This document shows, piece by piece, positions 42,136 to 52,238 of a stretch of DNA of 64,000 nt. How positions within the stretch are numbered: the first letter of the stretch is position 1; each line of letters starts with the position of its first letter. Position numbers and translations under genes: made by a program. The DNA comes from Paracoccaceae bacterium (GTDB taxonomy: Bacteria > Pseudomonadota > Alphaproteobacteria > Rhodobacterales > Rhodobacteraceae), in assembly GCA_006226775.1 (NCBI GenBank), contig SBGD01000074.1, forward strand, positions 1-64,000, read 5' to 3'. Below the pieces are notes generated by a model. It did not search any database. It was not told the origin of the DNA and worked only from the letters and a program-made list of their open reading frames with translations.

Positions 42136-43113
42136 ATGACTTTGAAATCCACGCTGCTGGGCTCTGCCCTGGCACTGATCGCCACCGGGGCGCTGGCCGA
42201 GGGCAAGGTCACGGTCTATACCGCCGTGCCGCAGAACTTCATCGACGCGCTGGTGCCGATGTTCGAGCAATCGACCGGCACCGATGTCGAGATCATCAAG
42301 GCGGGCTCCGGCGAGCTTCTGAACCGTCTGACCGCCGAGGCCGGCAGCCCGCAGGCCGATGTGCTCTGGAGCGTCGACGGCACGGTGATCGACTTCAACC
42401 CCGACCTGTTCGAGCCCTACGCGGCGGCAGGCGCCGAGAACCTGGCCGAGGGCATGAAGCAGAGCGATCTCTGGACGCCCTTCACCGCCGTGGTCATGGC
42501 CTTCATCGTCAACCAGGGCAAGCTCGATGGCAAGCCGGTGCCCGACAGCTGGGCGGCGCTGGCCGATCCGCAGTATGACGACATGATCTCCTCGGCGCGC
42601 GCCGATGCCTCCGGCTCGGCCTATATCCAGTTCGCCACGGTGCTTCAGGCCTTCGGCAGCGAGGAGGAGGGGCTGGAGGTCTACAAGGGCATGCTGGGCA
42701 ACTTCGTGCTGTCGGAAAGCTCGGGCGCGGTGCCGCGTTTCGTCAATGACGGCGAGCTGGCCATCGGCGTGACGCTGGAGGATGCCGCGCTGCGCTATGT
42801 CGAAGGCGGCGGCCCGGTCGAGATCGTCTATCCCGCCGAAGGCACCGCCATCGCGCCCGACGCCATGGCGCTGATCGCCGGGGCGCCGAACCCGGACGGG
42901 GCGAAATCCTTCATCGACTTCATGCTCTCGCCCGAGGGCCAGACCGTGGTCGCCGAACAGGGCCGCCGCCCGGTGCGCTCGGACGTGGCCTCGAAGGAGG
43001 CGTTGCAGCCCTTGTCCGAGGTCAACTCGGTCGGCTATGACGCCGCCTGGGCGGCGGACAACCGCGCGCGGCTGGTCGACCTGTGGAAGGACATCGTGCT
43101 CGACGTCCAGTAA
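42136..43113 (+). CDS. ABC transporter substrate-binding protein, Fe(III)/phosphonate/sugar-phosphate (FbpA/AfuA-like) family
   Basis: 325 residues. The start at 42136 follows GGGAGGAA and gives a Sec signal ending ALAEGK (residue 22). The mature protein has the family features VTVYTAVPQNFIDALVPMFE, a GSGELLNRLTAEAG phosphate-type loop near 58, PDSWAALADPQYDD near 140, and a C-terminal helix ending LWKDIVLDV. The family includes ferric-ion, 2-aminoethylphosphonate and hexose-phosphate binders. The conserved tyrosines of ferric binders are not obvious, and with a ROK repressor beside it a phosphorylated sugar or phosphonate is more likely. It is the first gene of a four-gene operon. Confidence 0.93.
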   Translation: MTLKSTLLGSALALIATGALAEGKVTVYTAVPQNFIDALVPMFEQSTGTDVEIIKAGSGELLNRLTAEAGSPQADVLWSVDGTVIDFNPDLFEPYAAAGAENLAEGMKQSDLWTPFTAVVMAFIVNQGKLDGKPVPDSWAALADPQYDDMISSARADASGSAYIQFATVLQAFGSEEEGLEVYKGMLGNFVLSESSGAVPRFVNDGELAIGVTLEDAALRYVEGGGPVEIVYPAEGTAIAPDAMALIAGAPNPDGAKSFIDFMLSPEGQTVVAEQGRRPVRSDVASKEALQPLSEVNSVGYDAAWAADNRARLVDLWKDIVLDVQ

Positions 43114-43121
43114 CCTCTGCG

Positions 43122-43150
43122 CCGGGCGGGCGGTTTCCGCGCCCGCCCGG
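43122..43150 (+). terminator. Stem-loop between binding-protein and ATPase genes
   Basis: A perfect 11-bp stem, CCGGGCGGGCG with CGCCCGCCCGG, has a 7-base loop and starts 8 bases past the stop. No T-run follows and the operon continues, so it probably protects the upstream mRNA or thins transcription, raising binding protein over transporter. Confidence 0.5.
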
Positions 43151-43153
43151 TCG

Positions 43154-43183
43154 CTTCCCTTCCCCTTCCCCTTCCCCTTCCCC
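43154..43183 (+). repeat. Pyrimidine tandem repeat, unit CTTCCC/TTCCCC
   Basis: Roughly five hexamer units of C and T lie immediately after the stem-loop and 20 bases before the ATPase start. Slippage here could change spacing in the leader of the ATPase gene. Confidence 0.8.
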
Positions 43184-43204
43184 GAAAGATGGATCAGCCC
43201 GCCC

Positions 43205-44296
43205 ATGGCCTCGGTAGAAATTTCCGCGCTCCGAAAACTCTACGGCGATGTGGTGGCATTGTCGGACATCAATATCTCGATCCCCTCGGGGTCGTTCTAC
43301 ACGCTGCTCGGCCCCTCGGGCTGTGGCAAGACCACCCTGCTGCGCACCATCGCCGGGTTTCACCGCCAGAACTCGGGCACCATCGGGGTGGAGGGGGCGC
43401 CCATCGAGGACCTGCCCGCCTATCGCCGCGACGTCGGCATGGTGTTTCAGGACTACGCGATCTTTCCGCACCTGAGCGTGCGCGACAACGTCAGCTTCGG
43501 GCTGAAACAGCGCAAGGTGCCCGCGGGCGAGATTGCCCGGCGGGTGGGCGAGGTGCTCGAGGTGGTGCAGCTTGGCGCCTTTGCCGACCGCATGCCGCAT
43601 GAGCTGTCGGGCGGCCAGCAACAGCGCGTCGGGCTGGCGCGCGCCATCGTGATCGAGCCCAAGGTGCTGCTGATGGACGAGCCGCTGTCGAACCTCGACG
43701 CCAAGCTGCGCGTCGACCTGCGCGCCGAGCTGCGCCGCATCCAGCGCGAGCTGGGCATCACCACGATCTATGTCACCCACGACCAGGAAGAGGCGCTGGC
43801 CATGTCCGACATCGTCTGCGTGATGTACAAGGGCGTGATCCAGCAGGCCTCGACCCCGCTCGAGATCTACATGGAGCCCACCAACCGCTTCGTCGCCGCC
43901 TTCGTCGGCGCCAACAATTTCCTCGCCGTCAGTCGCGACGGCACTGCCGCCAGCCTTGCCGCCGGGGGCGCGGATGTCTCGCAGGCGCTGGCTTCGCTCG
44001 CCGCCGGGATCGAGGTGGTCTGCGCCATCCGCCCCGAGACCCTGCACGTCAGCACCGGCCATACTGCCGCCGAACCGCAGGACATCGCCGTTCCCGCCAG
44101 GCTGCGCGAGGTCAGCTTCATCGGCCGCGAGATGGAGGTCTTCGGCACCACAAAGGCCGGCGACGAGGTCAAGGCGGTGGCCCGGCCCGACCCGCAAGTC
44201 GTGGCCCTTGCGCCCGGCAGCGCCATCACCTTCCGCGCCGCGCGCAAGGACCTGCTGTTCTTCGAGAGCGGCGAGACCGGCGGGCGCGTGGCATGA
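43205..44296 (+). CDS. ABC transporter ATP-binding protein (FbpC/PotA-like)
   Basis: 363 residues. It has Walker A GPSGCGKTTLL near 38, Q-loop VFQDYAIFPHLSV, signature LSGGQQQRVGLARA near 138, Walker B VLLMDEPLSNLDAKL, and the H-loop in YVTHDQEEALAMSD. A C-terminal OB/TOBE regulatory domain of about 120 residues follows. The start at 43205 is the first residue of the conserved domain; a longer upstream frame would translate the pyrimidine repeat. It energises uptake for the binding protein upstream and overlaps the permease by four bases. Confidence 0.95.
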   Translation: MASVEISALRKLYGDVVALSDINISIPSGSFYTLLGPSGCGKTTLLRTIAGFHRQNSGTIGVEGAPIEDLPAYRRDVGMVFQDYAIFPHLSVRDNVSFGLKQRKVPAGEIARRVGEVLEVVQLGAFADRMPHELSGGQQQRVGLARAIVIEPKVLLMDEPLSNLDAKLRVDLRAELRRIQRELGITTIYVTHDQEEALAMSDIVCVMYKGVIQQASTPLEIYMEPTNRFVAAFVGANNFLAVSRDGTAASLAAGGADVSQALASLAAGIEVVCAIRPETLHVSTGHTAAEPQDIAVPARLREVSFIGREMEVFGTTKAGDEVKAVARPDPQVVALAPGSAITFRAARKDLLFFESGETGGRVA

Positions 44297-45948
44297 GCCG
44301 CCTGCGTCTGCGCTTCGAGTTCTGGAGCGTCGTCACCGCCATGGTCCTCGTGGTGCTGGCGGTGCTGCTGATCCTGCCGATCCTGCGGGTGCTGATGCTC
44401 AGCTTCGTGGATGCCGATACCGGCGGCTTCACCCTGGGCAACTATGTCGAGGCCTTCACCCGCAATTACTACCTCAACGGTTTCAAGAACACGCTTTTCG
44501 TCGGCGTGCTGGGCACGCTGGGGGCCTGTCTTCTGGGCATTCCGCTGGCCTATTTCAACGCCCGTTTCCACATCTGGGGCCGGGCCTGGATCTCGACGCT
44601 GGCGATCCTGGTGCTGGTGGCGCCGCCCTTCATCGGCGCCTATGCCTGGATCATGATGCTGGGCTCGAACGGCTTCATCACCAATTTCTTCGCCAGCCTC
44701 GGGATCTCGACCCCGACGATCTATGGCGCGCATGGCATCATCCTGGTCTTCACGCTGAAGTTCTTTCCCTTCGTCTTCCTGATGACCCAGACCGCGCTCA
44801 ATGCCGTCAGCAAGAGCTTCGAGGACGCCGCCGAGAACCTCGGCTGCACCCCCTGGCAGCGGTTTCGCAAGATCACCCTGCCGCTGGTCTTTCCGGCGAT
44901 CTCCACCGGGGCGATCATCTGCTTCGTGCTGTCGATTGCCGATTTCGGCACCCCGGCGATCCTCGGGCGCGGCTTCCGCACCCTGTCGACCATCGCCTTT
45001 GCCGCCTATCGTTCCGAGCTGGGCGGGCTGCCGACCATGGCGGTGACGATCTCGATCATCATGATGGCGATTTCCATGCTGGCGCTGGTCGCGCAGCGGC
45101 GCATCCTGGCGAAGCGGCGCTATGCCTCCTCGCTGACCAACCTGCCGGTCAAGGCGCGGCTGACGGGCTGGCGCAATACCGGCGTGCATGTCTTCTGTCA
45201 CGGGGTCGTGCTGGTGGCGATGCTGCCGACGCTGGTGGTGATCTATACCTCGTTTCTGCAGACCAACGGGCCGGTCTTCACCGGCGGTTTCGGCTTCGAG
45301 AGCTATCGGCGCATCCTGCATGACGCACCCCAGGCGATCACCAACAGCTTTTTGTTCTCGCTGGCCGCGGTGGTGCTGATCACCGCCTTCTCGGCGCTGA
45401 TCTCCTATGTCATCGTGCGGCGCGAGAACGCGGCCTCGGGCGCGATCGATTTCCTGATGATGGTGCCCTACCTGGTGCCGGGGGTGGTCATGGCGATCGG
45501 CTTCGTGACGACCTTCCGCTCGGGGTCTTTCGACCTTGTCGGCACCACCGGCCTGTTGATCCTGATCTACTTCATCCGCCGCCTGCCCTACGGCGTGCGC
45601 TCGACCACCTCGAGCCTGCGCCAGATCAAGCCCTCGCTGGAGGAGGCGGCGGTCAACCTCGGGGCGCCGCCGCTGAAAGCCTTTTTGACCGTCACCGTGC
45701 CGCTGATCGTGCCGGGGTTGATCGTCGGCTCGCTGATGAGCTTCATCACCGCGATCAACGAATTGTCCTCGACGCTGATCATCTATGACAGCGGCACCAT
45801 CACCATGCCGGTGAAGATCTACCTCGCCGTGCTGGACGGTGAATTCGGCCTTGCCGCGGCGCTCTCGACGGTGCTGCTTCTGTGTACCGGGGTCTGCGTC
45901 TACGCGGTGTTCCGCCTGGCCGACAACCGCGATTCCGCCTTTGTCTGA
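44293..45948 (+). CDS. ABC transporter fused permease (FbpB/ThiP-like)
   Basis: 551 residues with two tandem permease modules of about six helices each. Both carry an EAA loop that docks the ATPase: EDAAENLGCTPWQRFRKITLP near 175 and EEAAVNLGAPPLKAFLTVTVP near 450. The double-module form is typical of ferric, thiamine and phosphonate importers. It begins with a GCATGAG overlap on the ATPase stop and ends 7 bases before the phosphatase-like gene, so all are co-transcribed. Confidence 0.95.
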   Translation: MSRLRLRFEFWSVVTAMVLVVLAVLLILPILRVLMLSFVDADTGGFTLGNYVEAFTRNYYLNGFKNTLFVGVLGTLGACLLGIPLAYFNARFHIWGRAWISTLAILVLVAPPFIGAYAWIMMLGSNGFITNFFASLGISTPTIYGAHGIILVFTLKFFPFVFLMTQTALNAVSKSFEDAAENLGCTPWQRFRKITLPLVFPAISTGAIICFVLSIADFGTPAILGRGFRTLSTIAFAAYRSELGGLPTMAVTISIIMMAISMLALVAQRRILAKRRYASSLTNLPVKARLTGWRNTGVHVFCHGVVLVAMLPTLVVIYTSFLQTNGPVFTGGFGFESYRRILHDAPQAITNSFLFSLAAVVLITAFSALISYVIVRRENAASGAIDFLMMVPYLVPGVVMAIGFVTTFRSGSFDLVGTTGLLILIYFIRRLPYGVRSTTSSLRQIKPSLEEAAVNLGAPPLKAFLTVTVPLIVPGLIVGSLMSFITAINELSSTLIIYDSGTITMPVKIYLAVLDGEFGLAAALSTVLLLCTGVCVYAVFRLADNRDSAFV

Positions 45949-45955
45949 GGGTGCC

Positions 45956-46912
45956 ATGCGTCTTGAAGTTCTCAACGTCTCGAAATACCGGACCAGCGCG
46001 CGGCTCGGCGATGACGTGCCCATCGTGCTGCCGGGGGCGGCCTTCGGCATCTGCGACGGCGCCACCGATGCGCGCGGCACCGTGGTGGACGGCATCGGCG
46101 CCGGGCGGCTGGCGGCGCTGACCGTCGCGGCGGCGGTCACCGACCTGGCGATGACACCCGGGGGCCGCGCCTTGCCCGGCGCGGCGCTCCTTGCGCGGAT
46201 CTCCGAGCGGCTGGCCCGCCGGACCGCGCCGCTGGGCCTGGCGATCCCGCCTTCGACCACGCTGGCGGTGGTGTTCGACTGCGGCGCAGACTGGCGGTTC
46301 CTGGCCGTGGGCGACACCGGCATGCGGATCAACGGCCACGAGTTGCTCTGCCTCGACAAGCCGGTCGACGACATCTCGACCCATGCCCGCGTGGCGATCT
46401 TCCGCACCCTGGCCGACACCGGGCTTGCCCCCGACGCCACCGAAGCCGCCGCGCGCCGCGCGATCCTGCTCGGGCTGGACCTGGCGGTAGAGGAAGGCGT
46501 GCTGTCGCGCGCGGTGGCGCAGCGGATCATCGATGCGACGGTGCAGGCCACCCGCTTCGAGGCGCATCGCGGCATCGTCGAGGGCTTCCTGCGCGGCGGC
46601 ATCAAGACCCAGCACAGGTTCGGCAACGATCCCGAGAGCCCCCTGGGCTTCGACACCCTGAACGGCCGGCTGCCGCGGCGGGGCGAGCTGATCGACCTCA
46701 CCCGGCCCAAGAGTGCGGTGCAGAGCATCGAGATTTTCACCGACGGCTACCCGCAGGTTCCCGCCACCGTCTCGGTCGCGGCCTGGGAGGACGCCTTCGC
46801 GCAGGCCGAGGCCGAGGATGTGCACAAGATCGGCCGATACGCCACGGTCAAAGGCTCGACCGCGGCCGAGTTCTTCGACGACCGCACCGTCATCGTCCTC
46901 GACGGGCTTTGA
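45956..46912 (+). CDS. PP2C-like protein phosphatase domain protein
   Basis: 318 residues with a PP2C/SpoIIE-like order of motifs: FGICDGATDARGT near 30 (metal Asp-Gly), STTLAVVFDCGADWRFLAVGD near 98 (the strand pair before a GD), IEIFTDGY near 260 and FFDDRTVIVLDG at the end (the terminal metal Asp). The middle, 140-250, is an all-helical insert I do not recognise. It is the fourth gene of the ABC operon. I infer dephosphorylation of the imported phospho-compound or of a protein; neither can be told from sequence. Similarity is by motif only. Confidence 0.75.
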   Translation: MRLEVLNVSKYRTSARLGDDVPIVLPGAAFGICDGATDARGTVVDGIGAGRLAALTVAAAVTDLAMTPGGRALPGAALLARISERLARRTAPLGLAIPPSTTLAVVFDCGADWRFLAVGDTGMRINGHELLCLDKPVDDISTHARVAIFRTLADTGLAPDATEAAARRAILLGLDLAVEEGVLSRAVAQRIIDATVQATRFEAHRGIVEGFLRGGIKTQHRFGNDPESPLGFDTLNGRLPRRGELIDLTRPKSAVQSIEIFTDGYPQVPATVSVAAWEDAFAQAEAEDVHKIGRYATVKGSTAAEFFDDRTVIVLDGL

Positions 46913-46933
46913 CCGGCCCCGATCCCGGGCGTC

Positions 46934-47901
<968 letters not shown>

Positions 47902-47905
<4 letters not shown>

Positions 47906-48858
47906 GCGGGGGCTCTTTCGGTCAGCGGAAAGTGGCACATCGCGGTCTGCCCCGGCGCGCCCTGCGCCCGCGGAACCGGGCCCGCGCGGCAGGGTGCGGC
48001 GGCGCGCGCGCAGCGCGGCGAGAAGGGGCAGCCGGGCGGAATGGCGCCCGGGGCCGGGGCGCTGCCGGGAATGGTGGCCATGTCCGGCCGGTCGGATTCC
48101 GGGTCCGGCAGACAGGCCATGAGCGCGCCGGTATAGGGATGCAGCGGCCCGCGGAACAGCGGTGCGACATCGGCGGTCTCGACCAGCTTGCCGGCATACA
48201 TCACCGCCACCCGGTCGGCCAGTTGCGCCACCACGCCCAGGTCATGGGTGATGAACAAGACCCCCATGGCCAGCCGGTCGCAGAGGTCACGCACCAGCCC
48301 CAGCACCTGCAACTGCACGGTGACGTCAAGCGCCGTCGTCGGCTCGTCCGCGATCAGCACCTGCGGGCGGCAGGCCAGCGCGATGGCGATCATCACCCGC
48401 TGGCGCATGCCGCCGGACAGTTCGTGCGGATAGGCGCGCATCTGGTGCGCCGCGTCCGGAATGCGCACCATGTCCAGAAGCTCACGCGCGCGGGCGGTCG
48501 GATCGATGCCGGGGTCATGCACCCGCACCGCCTCTTCGATCTGTTCGGCGATCCGCAGCACCGGGTTGAGCGAGGTCATCGGCTCCTGGAAGACCATCGC
48601 CATCCGGCCGCAGTTGCGGCGCACCCGCTGGTGCGGCGCAAGCCGGGTGACATCGGTGCCGTCCAGCGCGATGGTGCCGCCGCTCAGGCCGATCCCCGGC
48701 GGCAGCAGGCCCATCAGCGCCAGCGAGGTCATGCTCTTGCCCGAGCCGGATTCGCCCACCAGCCCGAGGATCTCGCCCGGGGCGATCCGCAGCGAGACCC
48801 CGCGGACGATCTCGAGCCCCGATTGCAGGGAGACGACGATATTCTCGACATTCAGCAT
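47902..48858 (-). CDS. Dipeptide/oligopeptide-type ABC transporter ATPase, first subunit (DppD-like)
   Basis: 318 residues. It has Walker [17 protein letters not shown] near 38, Q-loop [12 protein letters not shown], signature [14 protein letters not shown] near 150, Walker [16 protein letters not shown], and the extension [17 protein letters not shown]. The two ATPases form a heterodimer. The start at 48858 has GAGGG upstream and follows the DppC-like stop by 7 bases. Confidence 0.95.
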
Positions 48859-48865
48859 GGCGCCC

Positions 48866-49717
48866 TCACTTGCCCACCATTTCGCGGAACCGCGGGTCCA
48901 TCCGGTCGCGGATCGCATCGCCGACCAGGTTCAGCGAAAAGGCCGTCAGCACGATCATCAGCCCCGGCCAGAGCAGCAGCCAGGAGGCGCGGGTGATGTA
49001 GATCCGCGATTCCGCCAGCATGTTGCCCCAGGACGGGATGTCGGGCGGCGCCCCCAGCCCGAGGAAATCCAGCGAGGCGGCGCCAAGCTGGGCGAAGGCG
49101 AAGACGAAGCTGGCCTGCACCAGCAGGGGCGAGATCATGTTGGGCAGGATATGCCGGGTGATGATCCACCAGGTGCCGGCCCCGGCGCTGCGCGCGGCCT
49201 CGACATAGGGTTCGGCCCGCAGCCGCAGCGCCACGCCATAGACGATGCGCGCCGTGGTGGTCAGGTAGATCAGCCCGATCGCCAGGATGGCGTTGAACAC
49301 CCCCTGGCCGAGGATGACGATCAGCCCCAGCGCCAGCAGCAGCGAGGGGAAGGACATCAGCACGTCGACCATCCGCATCAGCACCCGGCCCAGCGCCGGG
49401 TAAAGCGCCGAGAGGATGCCGATGGGCACGCCGGAGGCCAGCGCGAAGCCCACCACGCCGACCCCGATCAGCAAGGCCAGCCGCGCGCCATAGACCAGCC
49501 GGCTGAAGGTGTCGCGGCCGAAATGATCGGTCCCCATCAGGTGCGCGCCGCCCGCCGGCAGCAGCCGGTTCGCCGGGTCGATCTGATCCGGCGGATAGGG
49601 CGCGATCCAGGGCGAGAAGGCCGCAAAGACGAGGACGGTCAGCAGAAAGACCACCCCCAGCGAGGTCAGCGGGCGCGACAGCGCAGAGCGCGCCCAGGGC
49701 GGCAGGGCCTGTCTCAT
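48866..49717 (-). CDS. Dipeptide/oligopeptide-type ABC transporter permease (DppC-like)
   Basis: 283 residues. It has an N-terminal OppC-type helix (LGVVFLLTVLVFAAFSPWIA), the LMGTDHFGRDTFSRLVYGAR segment of this family near 75, five or six helices and the docking loop EAARSAGAGTWWIITRHILP near 175. ATG 49717 overlaps the DppB stop (ATGA), which fixes the start. Confidence 0.95.
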   Translation of the reverse strand: MRQALPPWARSALSRPLTSLGVVFLLTVLVFAAFSPWIAPYPPDQIDPANRLLPAGGAHLMGTDHFGRDTFSRLVYGARLALLIGVGVVGFALASGVPIGILSALYPALGRVLMRMVDVLMSFPSLLLALGLIVILGQGVFNAILAIGLIYLTTTARIVYGVALRLRAEPYVEAARSAGAGTWWIITRHILPNMISPLLVQASFVFAFAQLGAASLDFLGLGAPPDIPSWGNMLAESRIYITRASWLLLWPGLMIVLTAFSLNLVGDAIRDRMDPRFREMVGK

Positions 49718-50661
49718 TCCAGCTCCACGCGCGGATCGAGCAGCCGATAGGACAGGTCGACCAGCAGGTTGATGACAAGGTAGAGGCACACCGTGACCAG
49801 GATCACGCCCTGGATCACGGGATAATCGCGGCGCAGGATCGATTGCACCACGGTGCGCCCGATCCCGGGCAGCGCGAAGACGGTCTCGGTCACCACCGCC
49901 TCGGAGATCAGCGCCGCGAAGGTGAAGCCGAAGGCCGAGACCACCGCCAGGAGCGCATTGCGCAGGATATGGCGCAGCACGACGCGCGCGGGCCGGATGC
50001 CCTTGGCCCGCGCGGTGCGCACGTAATCCTCGCGCGCGACGTCCAGCATCGAGGCCCGGGTCAGCCGCAGGATCAGCGCCGCATTGGGCGCGGCCAGCGC
50101 CAGGCTGGGCAGGATCAGGTAACGCAGGTTGGCCAGCCCGCCCTGCTCGAAGATCGACGGGTAGCCCGAGCTTGGAAACCAGCCCAGCCCGGCGGCGAAG
50201 ATCAGGATCAGGTAGAGCCCGACCCAGAAGGTCGGAACCGAGGCCATGAGCATGGCCAGCCCCGACAGGCCCTGATCGATCCAGGTGCCCTGCCGGATGG
50301 CCGAGAGAATGCCGATCGGCACGCCGAAGGCGACGATCCAGACCATGGTGATCAGCGCCAGCAGGATCGAGGTCTCGGCGCCTTCGCGGATCACCTCGGT
50401 CACCGGCGTCTGAAAGAAGATCGACTGGCCGAGATCGCCCTGCAGCGCCTGGCCGACCCAGATCAGGTATTGCACGACCAGCGGTTCATCCAGCCCCATC
50501 CGCCGGCGCAGCAGCGCCACCTGCTCGGGTGTCGCGCCGTCGCCCAGCATGACATAGACCGGATCGCCCGGGATCAGGTGGATGAAGCCGAAAATGATGA
50601 TCGACGCGGCGATCAGGGTGATGATCGCCGCGCCGGTGCGTTTCAGGAAATAGCGTCCCAC
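49714..50661 (-). CDS. Dipeptide/oligopeptide-type ABC transporter permease (DppB-like)
   Basis: 315 residues. It has the typical start FLKRTGAAIITLIAASIIIFGFIHLIPGD in one helix, GLDEPLVVQYLIW, docking loop YVRTARAKGIRPARVVLRHIL near 215, and six helices. The gene lies 10 bases after the binding-protein stop. Transported compound is unknown; the family carries peptides, glycosides, opines and metal chelates. Confidence 0.95.
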   Translation of the reverse strand: MGRYFLKRTGAAIITLIAASIIIFGFIHLIPGDPVYVMLGDGATPEQVALLRRRMGLDEPLVVQYLIWVGQALQGDLGQSIFFQTPVTEVIREGAETSILLALITMVWIVAFGVPIGILSAIRQGTWIDQGLSGLAMLMASVPTFWVGLYLILIFAAGLGWFPSSGYPSIFEQGGLANLRYLILPSLALAAPNAALILRLTRASMLDVAREDYVRTARAKGIRPARVVLRHILRNALLAVVSAFGFTFAALISEAVVTETVFALPGIGRTVVQSILRRDYPVIQGVILVTVCLYLVINLLVDLSYRLLDPRVELE

Positions 50662-50671
50662 GCCTGCCGTC

Positions 50672-52213
50672 CTACTTCGAGGCGCCCCAGAAATGCGGGA
50701 AGGCCGGCGCCCGCTCCCATCCCGTCACCAGGTCCGGCGCGGCGATGTCGTAGGAGAAGATATTGCCCACCTTGACCACCGGAAGCTGGTCGTAGATCAG
50801 CGCCTGCAGATCCGCCCAGGCCCCCTGGCGCACGGCCAGATCCGAGGTGCCGGTGAAGGTCGCCATCAGGTCGTGTTTCTCGGCGGTCTGCCACCAGCCG
50901 GGATAGCTGTCGTTCAGGACGGTCAGCAGGACCGGGTCGGGGATGCTGCCGTGATGGGTCATGAACATGTCCCATGCGCCGGGCTGGCCGCGCAGTTGCA
51001 GCAGCGTCGCCCAGTCCACCACCACCATCTGCACGTTGATCCCGGCATCCGCCAGCTGGCGGGTAAAGACGCTGGCATCGTCGAAATGCGCCTTGTAGTT
51101 GGTCGAGACCAGCAGCTTGATCGGCGTGCCGTCATAGCCCGCCTCCTCGGCCAGCGCCCGCGCGGCCTCGGGATCGCCCTGGTTGTAGGCTTCGGTGCCG
51201 GCGGTGGTGTGCCAGATGTTGCCCTCGGGGAAATAGGCGCCATTGGCCTCGAAAAGCTCGGGCTCGCCCACCGAGACCTGCAGGGCCTGCTCCATGTTCA
51301 GCGCCGCCATGATCGCCTGGCGCAGCCTGGTATTGGTCTTCAGCGGCCCCTCGGACGAGTTCATGAACATCAGCCCGAAGATCGGCGCGGTGCTGATCTT
51401 GACCTGGATCGCCGGATCGTCGCGCACCAGCCCGAAGAGATCGCCCGAGATGTATTCGGCGTAATCGTAGTCGCCGGCCTGAACGCCGCTGACCCGGGTG
51501 CCGACGTCGGGCACCGGGATGAAGTGCAGCTTGTCGAAATTGGCCACCCGCGCGCCGGCCTCGCCATCGGCGGGATCGGGATGGGCCGAGAAATCGTCGA
51601 AGCGCAGCAGTTCGACATAGCGGTTGGGCCGCAGTTCGCCGAACCGGTAGGGCCCGGTGCCGACATAGTTCTCGGCGGCAATCGGCTCGCCGCCCGCGGC
51701 GGTGACGATCTCGGCGGGATAGATCACCGGCCCGCCGTTGACATAGGCCAGGATGCTCTTCCAGGCGCCGTTGCGGTTTGCCAGTTCCAGCGTCACCTCG
51801 TGCGGGCCGGTGGCCTCGACCCGGGCGAGGTCAAGCAGCTTGCCGCGCGAGCCGAACTCGGCCCAGCGGCTGAGCGAGGCCACCACGTCCTCGGCGGTCA
51901 TGGTGTCGCCGTTGTGGAACGTCACGTCCTCGCGCAGGCTGAGGGTGATGGTCTTGCCATCCTCCGAGATGGTCTCGCCCGTCGCCAGGTAGGGCTGCGG
52001 CGCATTGGCCGCGTCGAAGGCATAGAGCGTCTCGAACATGTGCTGGCCGATGGTCGAGGCCAGCGTGGCGGTGCCCATCTGCGCATCGAGGCTGGGCGGT
52101 TCGCTGATCGTCGCATAGCGCAGCGTCTCCGCCGACAGCGGCCCCGAGATCAGCGCCGCCAAGGCGAGTGCGCCCAGGTGTCTTCCGGATTTCAGGTGTC
52201 TTCCAGATTTCAT
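50672..52213 (-). CDS. Solute-binding protein family 5 of the dipeptide-type ABC importer
   Basis: 513 residues. The start at 52213 follows GGGAGACGGAGA. The signal peptide runs to about LSAETL (residue 28) and contains a duplicated hexapeptide KSGRHL. The mature protein has the family-5 pattern: EPPSLDAQMGTATLA, LREDVTFHNGDTMTAEDVV near 90, YVGTGPYRF near 175 and LRQAIMAALNMEQ near 290. It delivers the solute to the permeases encoded downstream. The SDR gene lies 25 bases upstream in the same operon. Confidence 0.95.
   Translation of the reverse strand: MKSGRHLKSGRHLGALALAALISGPLSAETLRYATISEPPSLDAQMGTATLASTIGQHMFETLYAFDAANAPQPYLATGETISEDGKTITLSLREDVTFHNGDTMTAEDVVASLSRWAEFGSRGKLLDLARVEATGPHEVTLELANRNGAWKSILAYVNGGPVIYPAEIVTAAGGEPIAAENYVGTGPYRFGELRPNRYVELLRFDDFSAHPDPADGEAGARVANFDKLHFIPVPDVGTRVSGVQAGDYDYAEYISGDLFGLVRDDPAIQVKISTAPIFGLMFMNSSEGPLKTNTRLRQAIMAALNMEQALQVSVGEPELFEANGAYFPEGNIWHTTAGTEAYNQGDPEAARALAEEAGYDGTPIKLLVSTNYKAHFDDASVFTRQLADAGINVQMVVVDWATLLQLRGQPGAWDMFMTHHGSIPDPVLLTVLNDSYPGWWQTAEKHDLMATFTGTSDLAVRQGAWADLQALIYDQLPVVKVGNIFSYDIAAPDLVTGWERAPAFPHFWGASK
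52176..52211 (-). repeat. 18-bp tandem duplication in the signal-peptide coding region
   Basis: Two adjacent 18-base copies (52176-52193 and 52194-52211) differ at one base and encode KSGRHL twice. The frame is kept and the extra basic residues lengthen the n-region of the signal peptide. Confidence 0.85.
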
Positions 52214-52238
52214 GTCTCCGTCTCCCTGTTGTTGTTGG

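Noticed and set aside
43037-43204. Upstream extension of the ABC ATPase frame
   Set aside because: It overlaps the end of the binding-protein gene and would translate the C/T repeat as Pro-Phe units; the conserved domain starts at 43205.
43867-46740. A 957-codon minus-strand open frame over the ABC permease and phosphatase genes
   Set aside because: Composition is Arg/Gln/His-rich without motifs, while the plus strand has the EAA loops and PP2C motifs.
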